A stretch of 64,000 nt of DNA from Desulfitobacterium sp038181555 (GCF_038181555.1 NZ_JBBWUA010000004.1:186001-250000); one strand, 5' to 3'. Positions 9,213 through 16,990 are shown, counted from the stretch's first letter. The notes: a model not told the origin generated them from the letters alone. Numbers and translations: made by a program.

Positions 9213-10061
9213 ATGGAAAATGTCTTAGAGGTGAAAAACCTATCCAAGGACTACGAGGGCTTTCATTTACAAAATGTCAGCTTTTCCTTACCCAAGGGCT
9301 GTATTATGGGCTTAATCGGAGAGAATGGGGCGGGTAAAAGTACCACTATAAAGTTACTTTTGAATCTTATCCACCGCGATGGAGGAGACATACAAATCTT
9401 TAGCAAGTGTAATCTAACCCATGAAAAAGCGATAAAAGAAGAGTTAGGAGTAGTCCTTGATGAAAGTAATTTTCCCGATAATCTGTGTGCTAGGGATATC
9501 GATTTAGTGATGAAGAGTGTCTATGCAAAGTGGGATCAAAATGTATTTAGCAGTTATCTGAGAAGGTTCGCTTTACCGGATAGAAAGAGGGTTAAAGACT
9601 ATTCCAAAGGAATGAAGATGAAGCTGTCCATTGCCGTGGCTCTTTCTCATCATCCGCGATTTCTGATTCTTGATGAAGCGACCAGTGGACTAGACCCTAT
9701 GGTGAGGGAAGAAATCTTGGACATTTTCTTAGAGTTTATTCAAGATGAAGAGCACTCGATTCTTATTTCTTCCCACATTATCAGTGATCTGGAAAAGATC
9801 GCTGACTATATTACTTTTATCCATAAAGGAAAAGTAATGTTCAGCGAAGTTAAGGATTCCCTTCTTGAGGACTATGGAATTCTTAAGTGCACCCATACAG
9901 AGTTTGACCAATTAGATAAAGAGTTAATTATAGGATGCCGTAAAAACCAATTTGGGGTGGAAGCTTTGGTGAGAAGGAAAAAGTTGCAAGGGAAGTTTTT
10001 GATTGATTCAGCGGGGATCGAGGACATCATGTTATTTCATAGCAGGGGGGCAGGAAGATGA
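9213..10061 (+). CDS. ABC transporter ATP-binding protein (ABC-2 type exporter)
   Basis: The 282-aa ATPase has Walker A GENGAGKST, a Q-loop region, the signature DYSKGMKMKLS and Walker B FLILDEATSGLDP. It resembles the ATPase of YtrB/BcrA-like exporters. It directly follows the GntR gene and overlaps the permease gene by 4 bases (ATGA), so subunits should be made in step. In the family such operons respond to wall-active compounds or lantibiotics; the substrate here cannot be told from sequence. Confidence 0.92.
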   Translation: MENVLEVKNLSKDYEGFHLQNVSFSLPKGCIMGLIGENGAGKSTTIKLLLNLIHRDGGDIQIFSKCNLTHEKAIKEELGVVLDESNFPDNLCARDIDLVMKSVYAKWDQNVFSSYLRRFALPDRKRVKDYSKGMKMKLSIAVALSHHPRFLILDEATSGLDPMVREEILDIFLEFIQDEEHSILISSHIISDLEKIADYITFIHKGKVMFSEVKDSLLEDYGILKCTHTEFDQLDKELIIGCRKNQFGVEALVRRKKLQGKFLIDSAGIEDIMLFHSRGAGR

Positions 10062-10681
10062 AAGGATTGATAATTAAGGATGTCTTTGCCCTGAGGCAGC
10101 AAGGTAAAATTCTCTTAGGGTTGCTAGCCTTCTATGCCTTTTACTCTATAATGTTTGAAAATATAAGCATGCTGGCGGCCATGATTGTCCTCTTATGCGT
10201 CATGCTGCCTTTAACCACTATGGCCTATGATGAAAAGAGTAAATGGGAGAAGTATGCACTATCAATGCCAATCGAAAGAAAAACAATCGTCCAAAGCAAA
10301 TATTTATTTGCAATCGTCGCTGAGCTAATAGGAGTAGTTATTGTTGGAATTCTAAGTGGGCTTATCGTACTTTTTACAGACGAAATGAAAATTATGGAAA
10401 TGCTCATCATGACCCTAGTAATCGGCGGGGTCGGGTTGGTTTTTCTCGCTATTATCCTACCCATTCTGTTTAAGTTCGGCGTAGAAAAGGCAAGGTTTAT
10501 CATGCTCATAGTTGTTTTTATTCCAACTATGCTTGTGATGATGATACCCCATTTGGACATTGTCCCTCCAAGTATCCAGATAGTAAAGCTGTTTGGGTAT
10601 TTATCTCCGCTTATCATCTTAGGTTTACTCATGTTTTCCATTAAGATGTCTATTGCAATATATAACAGAAAAGAGTTTTAG
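10058..10681 (+). CDS. ABC-2 type permease subunit
   Basis: This 207-aa hydrophobic protein has about six predicted membrane spans (for example ILLGLLAFYAFYSIMF, MIVLLCVMLPLTTMAY, LIGVVIVGILSGLIVLF) and matches the small ABC-2 membrane family seen beside YtrA-type regulators. It overlaps the ATPase gene by ATGA and ends the operon, with a strong hairpin 10 bp after its stop codon. Confidence 0.85.
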   Translation: MKGLIIKDVFALRQQGKILLGLLAFYAFYSIMFENISMLAAMIVLLCVMLPLTTMAYDEKSKWEKYALSMPIERKTIVQSKYLFAIVAELIGVVIVGILSGLIVLFTDEMKIMEMLIMTLVIGGVGLVFLAIILPILFKFGVEKARFIMLIVVFIPTMLVMMIPHLDIVPPSIQIVKLFGYLSPLIILGLLMFSIKMSIAIYNRKEF

Positions 10682-10691
10682 TGTGTATAAT

Positions 10692-10731
10692 CCAATGAAG
10701 GGAGTGTCCGGACGGACACTCCCTTCATTGG
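10692..10731. terminator. Perfect 19-bp palindrome, bidirectional terminator
   Basis: Two perfect 19-base arms (CCAATGAAGGGAGTGTCCG and its complement) are separated by GA. The hairpin sits between the permease gene (+) and the 39-codon gene (-), which converge here. No clear T-run follows on the plus strand, but the stem is very stable. Confidence 0.75.
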
Positions 10732-10740
10732 TATCGAATA

Positions 10741-10860
10741 TTATTTATTGGTGCCATGCTGCTTATTGGGCAGCTTGCGGTCAGGATTTCCCTTACCTTG
10801 ATGCTTTTGATTTTCTTCTGCTTTCTTTTTGTCCTCATTAAATTTATCTACAAAGTTCAT
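10741..10860 (-). CDS. Small hydrophilic 39-aa protein, function unknown
   Basis: An ATG at 10858-10860 follows an excellent ribosome site (GGAGGTAACC) on the minus strand. The frame encodes MNFVDKFNEDKKKAEENQK and then a basic, glycine/asparagine/proline-rich tail ending KQHGTNK. It is highly charged, with no hydrophobic segment or cysteine. The ribosome site and the downstream palindrome argue that it is a real gene. Small spore proteins of Firmicutes can look like this, but no family could be assigned. Confidence 0.6.
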   Translation of the reverse strand: MNFVDKFNEDKKKAEENQKHQGKGNPDRKLPNKQHGTNK

Positions 10861-11052
10861 GGTTACCTCCTTGTTGTATTAAATCATTATTACTTTAACC
10901 ATTGACGAAATAAAACATTCTTTCTTGGTTTTGTTTTGTGGCAATATTCGACAGGTGCAATGTGCTATATTAATAGTTGGTCAAGCAGTTATTTTTTATT
11001 TTTAACAGTTCTATTGACTAAGATCAAAAAAGGAAAAGTGGAGTTAGGAAAG

Positions 11053-12342
11053 ATGCCAAAGAAATTAATGCATAATTTACGCGAGACGGGTATCGGATTT
11101 CTTAAAGATATCCCCTGGGGTACTCATATTTGTGGGTTCTATCAAAGCAAGCAGGACTTGTTGGATATTTTAGTACCGTATTTCGAAGCGGGGTTAAAGC
11201 ATAACGAATACTGCATGTGCGTACTGTCGGATCCCCTTAGCATAAGTGAAGGGGTACTGGTCTTTAGGGCGAAGATCCCCAATTTTGATAGATATTACCG
11301 AAGTGGCCAGATTGAGATACTGACCCATAACGAATGGTACCTAAAGTATGGGAACTTTGACGGTAATAAGGTTGTTGAGGGATGGGGTAAAAAAGTTAAA
11401 CAAGCCCTTGACTATGGCTACGAGGGTATTCGCGTAAGTGGTAATACAAGTTGGCTAAAAAAGCGATATTTCAGATCTTTTATGGATTATGAAGCATTGG
11501 TTGAGATGAAGATTGGCTCAATGCGCATGATCGCCCTATGTACTTTCCAGCTCGATCAGTGCAGCCTTCATGAGGTGATTGATGTTGTGAATAATCACCA
11601 ATTTTCATTTATTCATACTAGCGATAGTGTAGAGAATCTATATCAAATTGCAAAATTTGATCGTATGAATCTTGTTGGAAAAATGGCAGCCAGTATTGCT
11701 CATGAAGTTCGTAACCCCATGACCACGGTCCGTGGTTTTCTTCAATTGCTAGGATCGAGGGAAGAGCACCATGCGGGAAAGTCGACCTTTGACCTCATGA
11801 TCTCAGAGTTAGATCGTGCTAATGAGATTATCACAGAATTTTTGTCATTGGCAAAAACAAAGCCAAGCGAAATGAGCTCGCAAAATTTGAATGCAATCTT
11901 GACCACTCTTTATCCCCTTTTGCAAGCAGACGCCTTTAATCATAATAAAAAAATCAAATTAGATGTGGAAAGAATACCCGAGCTTCTGCTCAATGGGAAG
12001 GAAATTACTCAATTGGTGCTCAACCTATGCCGAAATGGTTTGGAGGCGATGGAGGAAGGTGGCTGTCTACGAATTCAAACCTATTCTGAAGGTGACGGGG
12101 TTGTTTTAAGCGTTGAAGATGAAGGCTGCGGGATTCCACCTGAGAGTATCGACAAATTAGGTATGCCCTTTTTTACTACGAAAGAAGAGGGCTCTGGTCT
12201 TGGACTGGCTACCTGTTACAATATTGTCGCTAACCATAATGCACGAATCAATGTTGACACCTGTTCAAGTGGAACGACCTTTTTTGTGAGGTTCAAGCTT
12301 CCTGAAGTAGAAGAGAGAGTTTTGATTAATATTGCTCGTTAG
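11053..12342 (+). CDS. MEDS-domain sensor histidine kinase (orphan)
   Basis: Using the ATG at 11053 gives 429 aa. A GTG at 11038 with an AAAGGAAAA site is an alternative, and the frame is open further upstream. Residues about 10-195 match the MEDS (DcmR-type) sensory domain: GTHICGFYQSKQDLLDILVPYFEAGL, WYLKYGNF and IRVSGNTSWL. A HisKA domain follows with H217 in SIAHEVRNPMTTVRGFL. The HATPase has an N-box NLCRNGLEAM (about 324-333), G1 DEGCGIP and G2 GSGLGLATCYNIV. There is no membrane segment, so it senses something in the cytoplasm. No response regulator gene is adjacent; the partner may be encoded elsewhere, as in sporulation phosphorelays. Confidence 0.88.
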   Translation: MPKKLMHNLRETGIGFLKDIPWGTHICGFYQSKQDLLDILVPYFEAGLKHNEYCMCVLSDPLSISEGVLVFRAKIPNFDRYYRSGQIEILTHNEWYLKYGNFDGNKVVEGWGKKVKQALDYGYEGIRVSGNTSWLKKRYFRSFMDYEALVEMKIGSMRMIALCTFQLDQCSLHEVIDVVNNHQFSFIHTSDSVENLYQIAKFDRMNLVGKMAASIAHEVRNPMTTVRGFLQLLGSREEHHAGKSTFDLMISELDRANEIITEFLSLAKTKPSEMSSQNLNAILTTLYPLLQADAFNHNKKIKLDVERIPELLLNGKEITQLVLNLCRNGLEAMEEGGCLRIQTYSEGDGVVLSVEDEGCGIPPESIDKLGMPFFTTKEEGSGLGLATCYNIVANHNARINVDTCSSGTTFFVRFKLPEVEERVLINIAR

Positions 12343-12367
12343 TTTGGAGACTGTGACTTTAATAAAT

Positions 12368-12426
12368 GAAAGAAAGTGGTAGATTGGAGTATGCATAATA
12401 TTCTTTTTCTCCCACTTTTCTTTTTG
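12368..12426 (+). terminator. Weak terminator candidate after the kinase gene
   Basis: GAAAGTGG near 12372 can pair with CCCACTTTTC near 12411, and a T-rich tract (TTCTTTTTG) follows. The loop is long (about 30 bases), so termination is only plausible. Confidence 0.35.
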
Positions 12427-12493
12427 AGGCTATTCTACGCTATTGTATGATTTTTTGACGTTCAGGAAATGGAAGGGGAACGGATGGAAAAAC

Positions 12494-12527
12494 CGAACGT
12501 TTAGAATAGGAATTAGGGAAACGTTCG
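12494..12527. promoter_or_regulatory. PurBox-like inverted repeat (probable PurR operator)
   Basis: CGAACGTTT (12494-12502) and AAACGTTCG (12519-12527) are perfect inverted copies. Each is preceded, reading inward, by the A/T-rich run typical of PurBoxes (AAAAACCGAAC on the left). The two CGAAC cores face each other with 24 bases between them, which fits the paired, opposed PurBoxes bound by Bacillus-type PurR. The site ends 8 bp before the -35 box of the purine operon. Repression by PurR, relieved by PRPP, is the expected function; no purR gene is in the window. Confidence 0.7.
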
Positions 12528-12535
12528 AAAAACTA

Positions 12536-12564
12536 TTGACCATTTTGGTAAGAAAAGCTACAAT
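12536..12564 (+). promoter_or_regulatory. Purine operon promoter
   Basis: TTGACC (12536-12541) and TACAAT (12559-12564) are spaced 17 bp apart. Transcription should begin near 12571, about 40 bases ahead of the guanine aptamer, so the whole leader is transcribed. Confidence 0.8.
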
Positions 12565-12613
12565 GGGTTCAGAAGATAATTTCTCATGATAGTTACCTAA
12601 CATCTAAATATGG

Positions 12614-12684
12614 CGTTCATATAATCGCGGAGATAGGGTCTGCAAGTTTCTACCGGGCTACCGTAAATGGCCTGACTATGAGCG
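12614..12684 (+). promoter_or_regulatory. Purine riboswitch aptamer, guanine class
   Basis: P1 pairs CGTTCATA (12614-12621) with TATGAGCG (12677-12684). P2 is GCGGA/TCTGC with loop GATAGGG. The J2/3 strand AAGTTTCTAC, loop CCGTAAA and J3/1 GACTATG are the conserved purine-riboswitch elements. The specificity base (position 74 in xpt numbering) is C at 12676, which selects guanine/hypoxanthine over adenine. It lies directly before a second aptamer. In the family guanine binding lowers expression. Confidence 0.93.
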
Positions 12685-12815
12685 AAAGTGTGCCTAGGGT
12701 ATTTTCCCGAGCGGCACAGGTCTGATGGTTATAATACTAAGTGGATTCACTTAAGGAGTGGGTCTTAGCTTTGCCGTTGGATTACACCGAAGGGACAAAA
12801 GCCCAGGCGGGAAGG
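12684..12815 (+). promoter_or_regulatory. ykkC subtype 2b (PRPP) riboswitch aptamer
   Basis: Conserved ykkC blocks occur in order: GAAAGTGTGCCTAGGG (12684-12699), CCCGAGCGGCAC (12706-12717; GTGCC 12690-12694 pairs with GGCAC 12713-12717) and, after a variable arm, ACACCGAAGGGACAAAAGCC (12784-12803), then CAGGCGGGAAGG. The GAGCGG form and purine context point to the PRPP subtype rather than guanidine or ppGpp. The 3' block is also the 5' arm of the terminator, so ligand binding should prevent termination. It starts at the last base of the guanine aptamer, making a tandem guanine-PRPP device. Confidence 0.85.
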
Positions 12816-12861
12816 TTTCACTCTTTTTTCTAAAGTGGAATCTATCCGTCTGGGCATTTTT
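12801..12861 (+). terminator. Riboswitch-controlled terminator of the purine operon
   Basis: GCCCAGGCGG (12801-12810) pairs with CCGTCTGGGC (12846-12855) over 10 bp, with further pairing inside, followed by ATTTTTAATTT. The 5' arm is part of the PRPP aptamer 3' block, so aptamer and terminator exclude each other. No second terminator lies between the two aptamers, so both ligands must act on this one. Confidence 0.88.
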
Positions 12862-12924
12862 AATTTATTTCAGCAAACACTTTGGGGAAAGATAGGACTA
12901 AAGGATTGAATTTAGGAGGGAATC

Positions 12925-15900
12925 ATGGAACAGCAAGCTGTAAAGCGCATTTATGTGGAGAAGATGCCTAGTTTTAATATCGAAGCCCAAGGATTATTGC
13001 AGGATATCCGAGAGAACCTTGGCATTAATGGCTTAGAGGACTTAAGAATTATTAATCGCTATGATATCGCTGGGATTAGTGCAGAAGAATACGCTCAGTC
13101 CCGGAACATAATCTTCGCAGAACCAACTGTGGACTTAATCTATGATGAACACTTAGAGATTCCTTCTTCAGATCGCGTGTTTGCCATGGAATATCTTCCC
13201 GGCCAATATGACCAACGAGCTGATTCGGCGGCCCAATGTATCCAGATTCTCACGCAAAAAGAGCGGCCGGAAGTGCTTTCCGCCAAGATGATTGTACTTA
13301 AGGGCCAATTAACAGATCATCATTTTAACCGCATTAAGAATTATTACATTAACCCTGTAGAATCTCGTGAAGCCAGCTTGGAAAAACCAGCTAGCCTATC
13401 CTTAGAAGTAGATGTCCCGAATGATGTGGAGGTTGTTGAAGGTTTTACCCAGATGACGATGACAGAGCTAGAGGGATTTTATCAAGGGGCCGGGCTTGCC
13501 ATGAGCCTGGAGGACTTAACCTTCTGCCAAGGGTATTTTCGAGATGAGGAAAAACGCAACCCCACCATCACGGAGATTCGAGTCATCGATACTTACTGGT
13601 CTGATCATTGTCGCCATACCACGTTCTTTACCCAGTTGCAAGACATCGCCATTGAGGAAGGGGATTATAGTGCTCCTATCCGCAAGGCCTATGAAGATTA
13701 TCTTGCTTCCCGAGAGTTTGTTTATGGGGATAAGGTTCAAGGGCGTGATATATGTCTAATGGATTTAGCTGTGATCGGCATGAAAGAACTAAAGAAAAAA
13801 GGACTCTTAAAGGATCTGGATGAGTCCGATGAGATCAATGCCTGCAGCATTGTGGTCGATGTTGAAATCGACGGCAAAACAGAAGAATGGCTTGTGATGT
13901 TCAAAAATGAAACTCATAACCATCCTACAGAAATCGAGCCCTTCGGGGGAGCGGCTACCTGCTTAGGCGGTGCCATTCGGGATCCCTTGTCCGGTCGGAC
14001 ATACGTCTATCAGGCCATGCGAGTAACCGGAAGCGGAGACCCCCGGGCGAAAGTAGAAGAGACTCTGCCAGGAAAACTTCCTCAACGCAAGATTACTACT
14101 GGGGCAGCAGCTGGTTATAGCTCCTATGGCAACCAAATCGGCTTAGCCACGGGACAAGTTGCGGAAGTTTATGATGAAGATTTTATCGCCAAACGGATGG
14201 AGATTGGTGCTGTTATTGCGGCAGCTCCTCGGGGAAATGTCGTGCGCCAAGCCCCTGAACCGGGTGATGTGGTGGTTTTAGTCGGCGGCAGAACCGGTCG
14301 CGACGGTTGCGGTGGTGCTACAGGCTCCTCTAAGGAACATACCACTGAATCATTGGCCAGCTGTGGAGCTGAAGTACAAAAAGGTAATCCTCCCACAGAG
14401 AGAAAAATCCAGCGCTTATTCCGCAATCCCAAGGTCAGCACCATGATTAAGAAATGTAACGACTTCGGAGCAGGGGGAGTCTCGGTGGCTATTGGTGAGT
14501 TGACCGATGGCTTAGAGATCAACTTGGATGCGGTTCCAAAAAAATATGAGGGCTTAGATGGTACAGAGTTGGCGATCTCCGAATCCCAGGAGCGTATGGC
14601 GGCGGTTATCGCAGTAGAAAACCTAGAAGACTTTGTCCAATATGCTGATGCAGAAAATCTTGAGGCAACTCTAGTGGCTACAGTCAGTGCAACCCCACGC
14701 TTGAATATGACGTGGCGCGGCAAAAGAATAGTCGATATCAGTCGTGAGTTTTTAAATACTAACGGAGTAAAGCAAAAAGCAAGTGTAGTTGTAAAACTTC
14801 CTGAGAGCAATCGGAACTACTTTAAGCAACTCCCCAATAGTTCCTTAGACAAAGTTGCTGCTCAACAAGCTACTCTAAAGGAAGCTTGGTTGGCTAATTT
14901 GCAAGATCTTAACGTCTGCAGTCAAAAGGGTCTAGTGGAGCGCTTTGATAGTACGATCGGTGCTAATACTGTATTAATGCCCTTTGGAGGAAAATGTCAG
15001 ACAACTCCCGCCGAGGGAATGGTGGCTAAGATCCCTCTGGAATCCGGAGAAACCCATACAGCGACAGCCATGACTTATGGCTATAACCCTCAATTGGCAA
15101 AATGGAGTCCTTTCCACGGGGCCTTATACGCAGTGGTTGAAGCGGTAACCAAAATGGTAGCTCTAGGGCAAGATTACGGAAAAATTCGTTTAACGCTCCA
15201 GGAGTATTTTGAAAAACTGGGTAATGATCCAGAGAAATGGGGGAAACCCTTCAGTGCCCTACTTGGAGCACTATATGCTCAAAAGCAGTTTGGGATTCCG
15301 GCTATTGGTGGTAAGGACAGCATGTCTGGATCCTTTATGGATCTTAATGTTCCTCCTACTTTAGTGGCCTTTGCTGTGGGTGTATTGCATACCGATCACG
15401 TGGTATCCCAGGAGTTTAAAGAAGCGGGGAGTCAAGTCGTTTTAGTTTCCTCCCGTCGGGATGAAAATGAAGTCATCGACTTCGAACATCTAACTCGGAA
15501 TTTTAACAAGGTTCATGAGCTCATCCAATCCGGCAAGGTTTATGCTTCTCATACAGTAAAAATGGGCGGACTAGCGGCTGCCCTCACGAAGATGGCCTTT
15601 GGTAATCGCCTAGGGATGAAGTTTTTAACCCCAATGGCTATGGAAGACCTATTCCGTGCGGATTACGGCTCGCTAGTGCTAGAGATTCCTGAGTCAGGTA
15701 ATCTTGAGGAGCTATTTGGGGAAGTTAACTATAAGGTTTTAGGCAGCACTCAAGCTAAACCAGCTATAGAGCTTGATGGCTTTGAAATCGCCTTAGCCGA
15801 TGCCTTAGCCGTTTGGGAAAAGCCTTTAGAAAAAATCTTCCCAACCCAAACCACCCAGGTGGGCCTGCCACAGAATTTTTCCTACGGAGAGCGTAACCTC

Positions 15901-16725
15901 CACAGACCCTCCACCAAGATTGCTAAGCCTCGGGTCTTTATCCCAGTTTTTCCGGGAACCAACTGCGAATATGATTCGAGGAAGGCTTTTGAGAAGGCTG
16001 GAGCAGTGGTAGAAACTTTGGTAGTACGCAATCTTACCCCTAATCATGTAGAACAGTCTATACAAGGGATTGTTAAGGAAATAGAGCACTCGCAGATCAT
16101 CATGCTCCCTGGCGGTTTTAGCGCGGGTGACGAGCCCGATGGTTCGGGGAAATTCATCGCTACCATGTTCCGCAATCCGCGTATTAAAGAAGCAGTCATG
16201 AAATTGCTCACCCAAAGAGATGGACTTATTTTGGGCGTTTGCAATGGTTTCCAAGCCCTTATCAAACTCGGTCTGGTGCCATATGGCGAAATTATCGATC
16301 TAGACGAAAGCTCCCCGACCTTAACCTATAACAAAATTGGACGCCATGTCTCCTGTATGGTGCAAACCAAAGTGGTTTCCACATTATCACCTTGGTTTAG
16401 CGGGATGGAAGTAAACGATATCCATACTATTCCTGTCTCCCATGGGGAAGGACGTTTTGTGGCTAACCCTGCTATTATTCAAAAGCTCAGGGAAAGAGGC
16501 CAGATTGCAACCCAATATGTCGACCTGGCTGGCAACCCCAGCAATAATGTCAACTTTAACCCCAACGGTTCCGATGAAGCCATCGAAGGAATCACCAGCC
16601 CAGACGGTCGCGTCCTTGGTAAGATGGGCCACTCCGAGCGCGAGGGTGCAGGCATTGCTATCAACATCCACGGCAATAAGTATCAGCCGATCTTCGCAGG
16701 CGGCGTCAACTACTTCAGAGGATAA
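12925..16725 (+). CDS. purL: Phosphoribosylformylglycinamidine synthase, single-chain
   Basis: Step 4 of purine synthesis: FGAR plus glutamine and ATP gives FGAM. The 1266-aa chain joins the synthetase (PurL, two AIRS-like halves, about 1-970) to a C-terminal class I glutamine amidotransferase (PurQ part, about 1010-1266) with nucleophile C1106 in GVCNGFQ and H1173/E1175 in SHGE. RIIDTYWSDHCRHTTF and NETHNHPTEIEPFGGAAT are clear. Because the glutaminase is fused, no purQ or purS gene is needed. The ATG follows AGGAGG and is the first gene behind the tandem riboswitch. Confidence 0.97.
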   Translation: MEQQAVKRIYVEKMPSFNIEAQGLLQDIRENLGINGLEDLRIINRYDIAGISAEEYAQSRNIIFAEPTVDLIYDEHLEIPSSDRVFAMEYLPGQYDQRADSAAQCIQILTQKERPEVLSAKMIVLKGQLTDHHFNRIKNYYINPVESREASLEKPASLSLEVDVPNDVEVVEGFTQMTMTELEGFYQGAGLAMSLEDLTFCQGYFRDEEKRNPTITEIRVIDTYWSDHCRHTTFFTQLQDIAIEEGDYSAPIRKAYEDYLASREFVYGDKVQGRDICLMDLAVIGMKELKKKGLLKDLDESDEINACSIVVDVEIDGKTEEWLVMFKNETHNHPTEIEPFGGAATCLGGAIRDPLSGRTYVYQAMRVTGSGDPRAKVEETLPGKLPQRKITTGAAAGYSSYGNQIGLATGQVAEVYDEDFIAKRMEIGAVIAAAPRGNVVRQAPEPGDVVVLVGGRTGRDGCGGATGSSKEHTTESLASCGAEVQKGNPPTERKIQRLFRNPKVSTMIKKCNDFGAGGVSVAIGELTDGLEINLDAVPKKYEGLDGTELAISESQERMAAVIAVENLEDFVQYADAENLEATLVATVSATPRLNMTWRGKRIVDISREFLNTNGVKQKASVVVKLPESNRNYFKQLPNSSLDKVAAQQATLKEAWLANLQDLNVCSQKGLVERFDSTIGANTVLMPFGGKCQTTPAEGMVAKIPLESGETHTATAMTYGYNPQLAKWSPFHGALYAVVEAVTKMVALGQDYGKIRLTLQEYFEKLGNDPEKWGKPFSALLGALYAQKQFGIPAIGGKDSMSGSFMDLNVPPTLVAFAVGVLHTDHVVSQEFKEAGSQVVLVSSRRDENEVIDFEHLTRNFNKVHELIQSGKVYASHTVKMGGLAAALTKMAFGNRLGMKFLTPMAMEDLFRADYGSLVLEIPESGNLEELFGEVNYKVLGSTQAKPAIELDGFEIALADALAVWEKPLEKIFPTQTTQVGLPQNFSYGERNLHRPSTKIAKPRVFIPVFPGTNCEYDSRKAFEKAGAVVETLVVRNLTPNHVEQSIQGIVKEIEHSQIIMLPGGFSAGDEPDGSGKFIATMFRNPRIKEAVMKLLTQRDGLILGVCNGFQALIKLGLVPYGEIIDLDESSPTLTYNKIGRHVSCMVQTKVVSTLSPWFSGMEVNDIHTIPVSHGEGRFVANPAIIQKLRERGQIATQYVDLAGNPSNNVNFNPNGSDEAIEGITSPDGRVLGKMGHSEREGAGIAINIHGNKYQPIFAGGVNYFRG

Positions 16726-16735
16726 TCCAAGCTTA
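16723..16735 (+). repeat. Left copy of a 13-bp direct repeat flanking element A
   Basis: TAATCCAAGCTTA begins with the purL stop codon and recurs exactly at 16991-17003, on the far side of structured element A. Removing one copy and the 255 bp between them would restore a short purL-purE junction. The repeat therefore looks like a target duplication or a recombination scar. Confidence 0.7.
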
Positions 16736-16782
16736 GAAATATAAGACCCGAAATGATCCAGAATACCTCAGAAACTTAGAAC

Positions 16783-16980
16783 GACCTGTAAGCGTCGCTT
16801 CACATACAATAGTGAACGATTTGCGTGGAAGGGCGTTACAGCGAACGACGCTTTCGTAGCATAGCGGAGCCACTGGTTCACATCAGGTATTACCCGTAGG
16901 TTTGGCGGGAGCTGCTATGAAAGCGAGTTCGCTAGCCCTGGAACGCCTGAGTGAACGTATGTATGTGAAGCGACACGACC
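16783..16980 (+). ncRNA. Structured intergenic element, copy A (unassigned RNA-like repeat)
   Basis: The 198-nt element lies between purL and purE. GTCGCTTCACATAC (16794-16807) pairs perfectly with 16961-16974 to close it. An inner arm pairs GCGAAC (16841-16846) with 16927-16932, CGCTTTC (16849-16855) with 16919-16925 and CATAGC (16860-16865) with the GCTATG at 16914-16919 (one base shared). The apical part holds GGAGCCACTGGTTCACATC, AGGTATTACC and GGTTTGGCG. A relative (54856-55115) keeps these loop sequences while its helices differ but still pair. No ORF fits. Strand is inferred from the surrounding genes. Confidence 0.7.
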
Positions 16981-16990
16981 CCAGATACTC

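Noticed and set aside
10653..10841. 62-codon plus-strand frame after the ABC permease
   Set aside because: It crosses a perfect 19-bp terminator-like palindrome and opposes the better supported 39-codon minus-strand gene.
12614..12684. Adenine specificity of the purine aptamer
   Set aside because: The base before the conserved GACTATG is T, which misled at first. The specificity base is the C inside GACTATG (12676), so the class is guanine.
12684..12815. Glycine, ZTP or guanidine riboswitch as the identity of the second purine-leader aptamer
   Set aside because: CCGAAGGG and CCTGGGC-like fragments looked like glycine or ZTP motifs, but the full order GTGCCTAGGG, CCCGAGCGGCAC, ACACCGAAGGGACAAAAGCC fits ykkC, and GAGCGG plus the purine context fits the PRPP subtype better than guanidine.
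14169..14810. 213-codon minus-strand frame inside purL
   Set aside because: Antisense of a fully conserved part of PurL, with no start signals.
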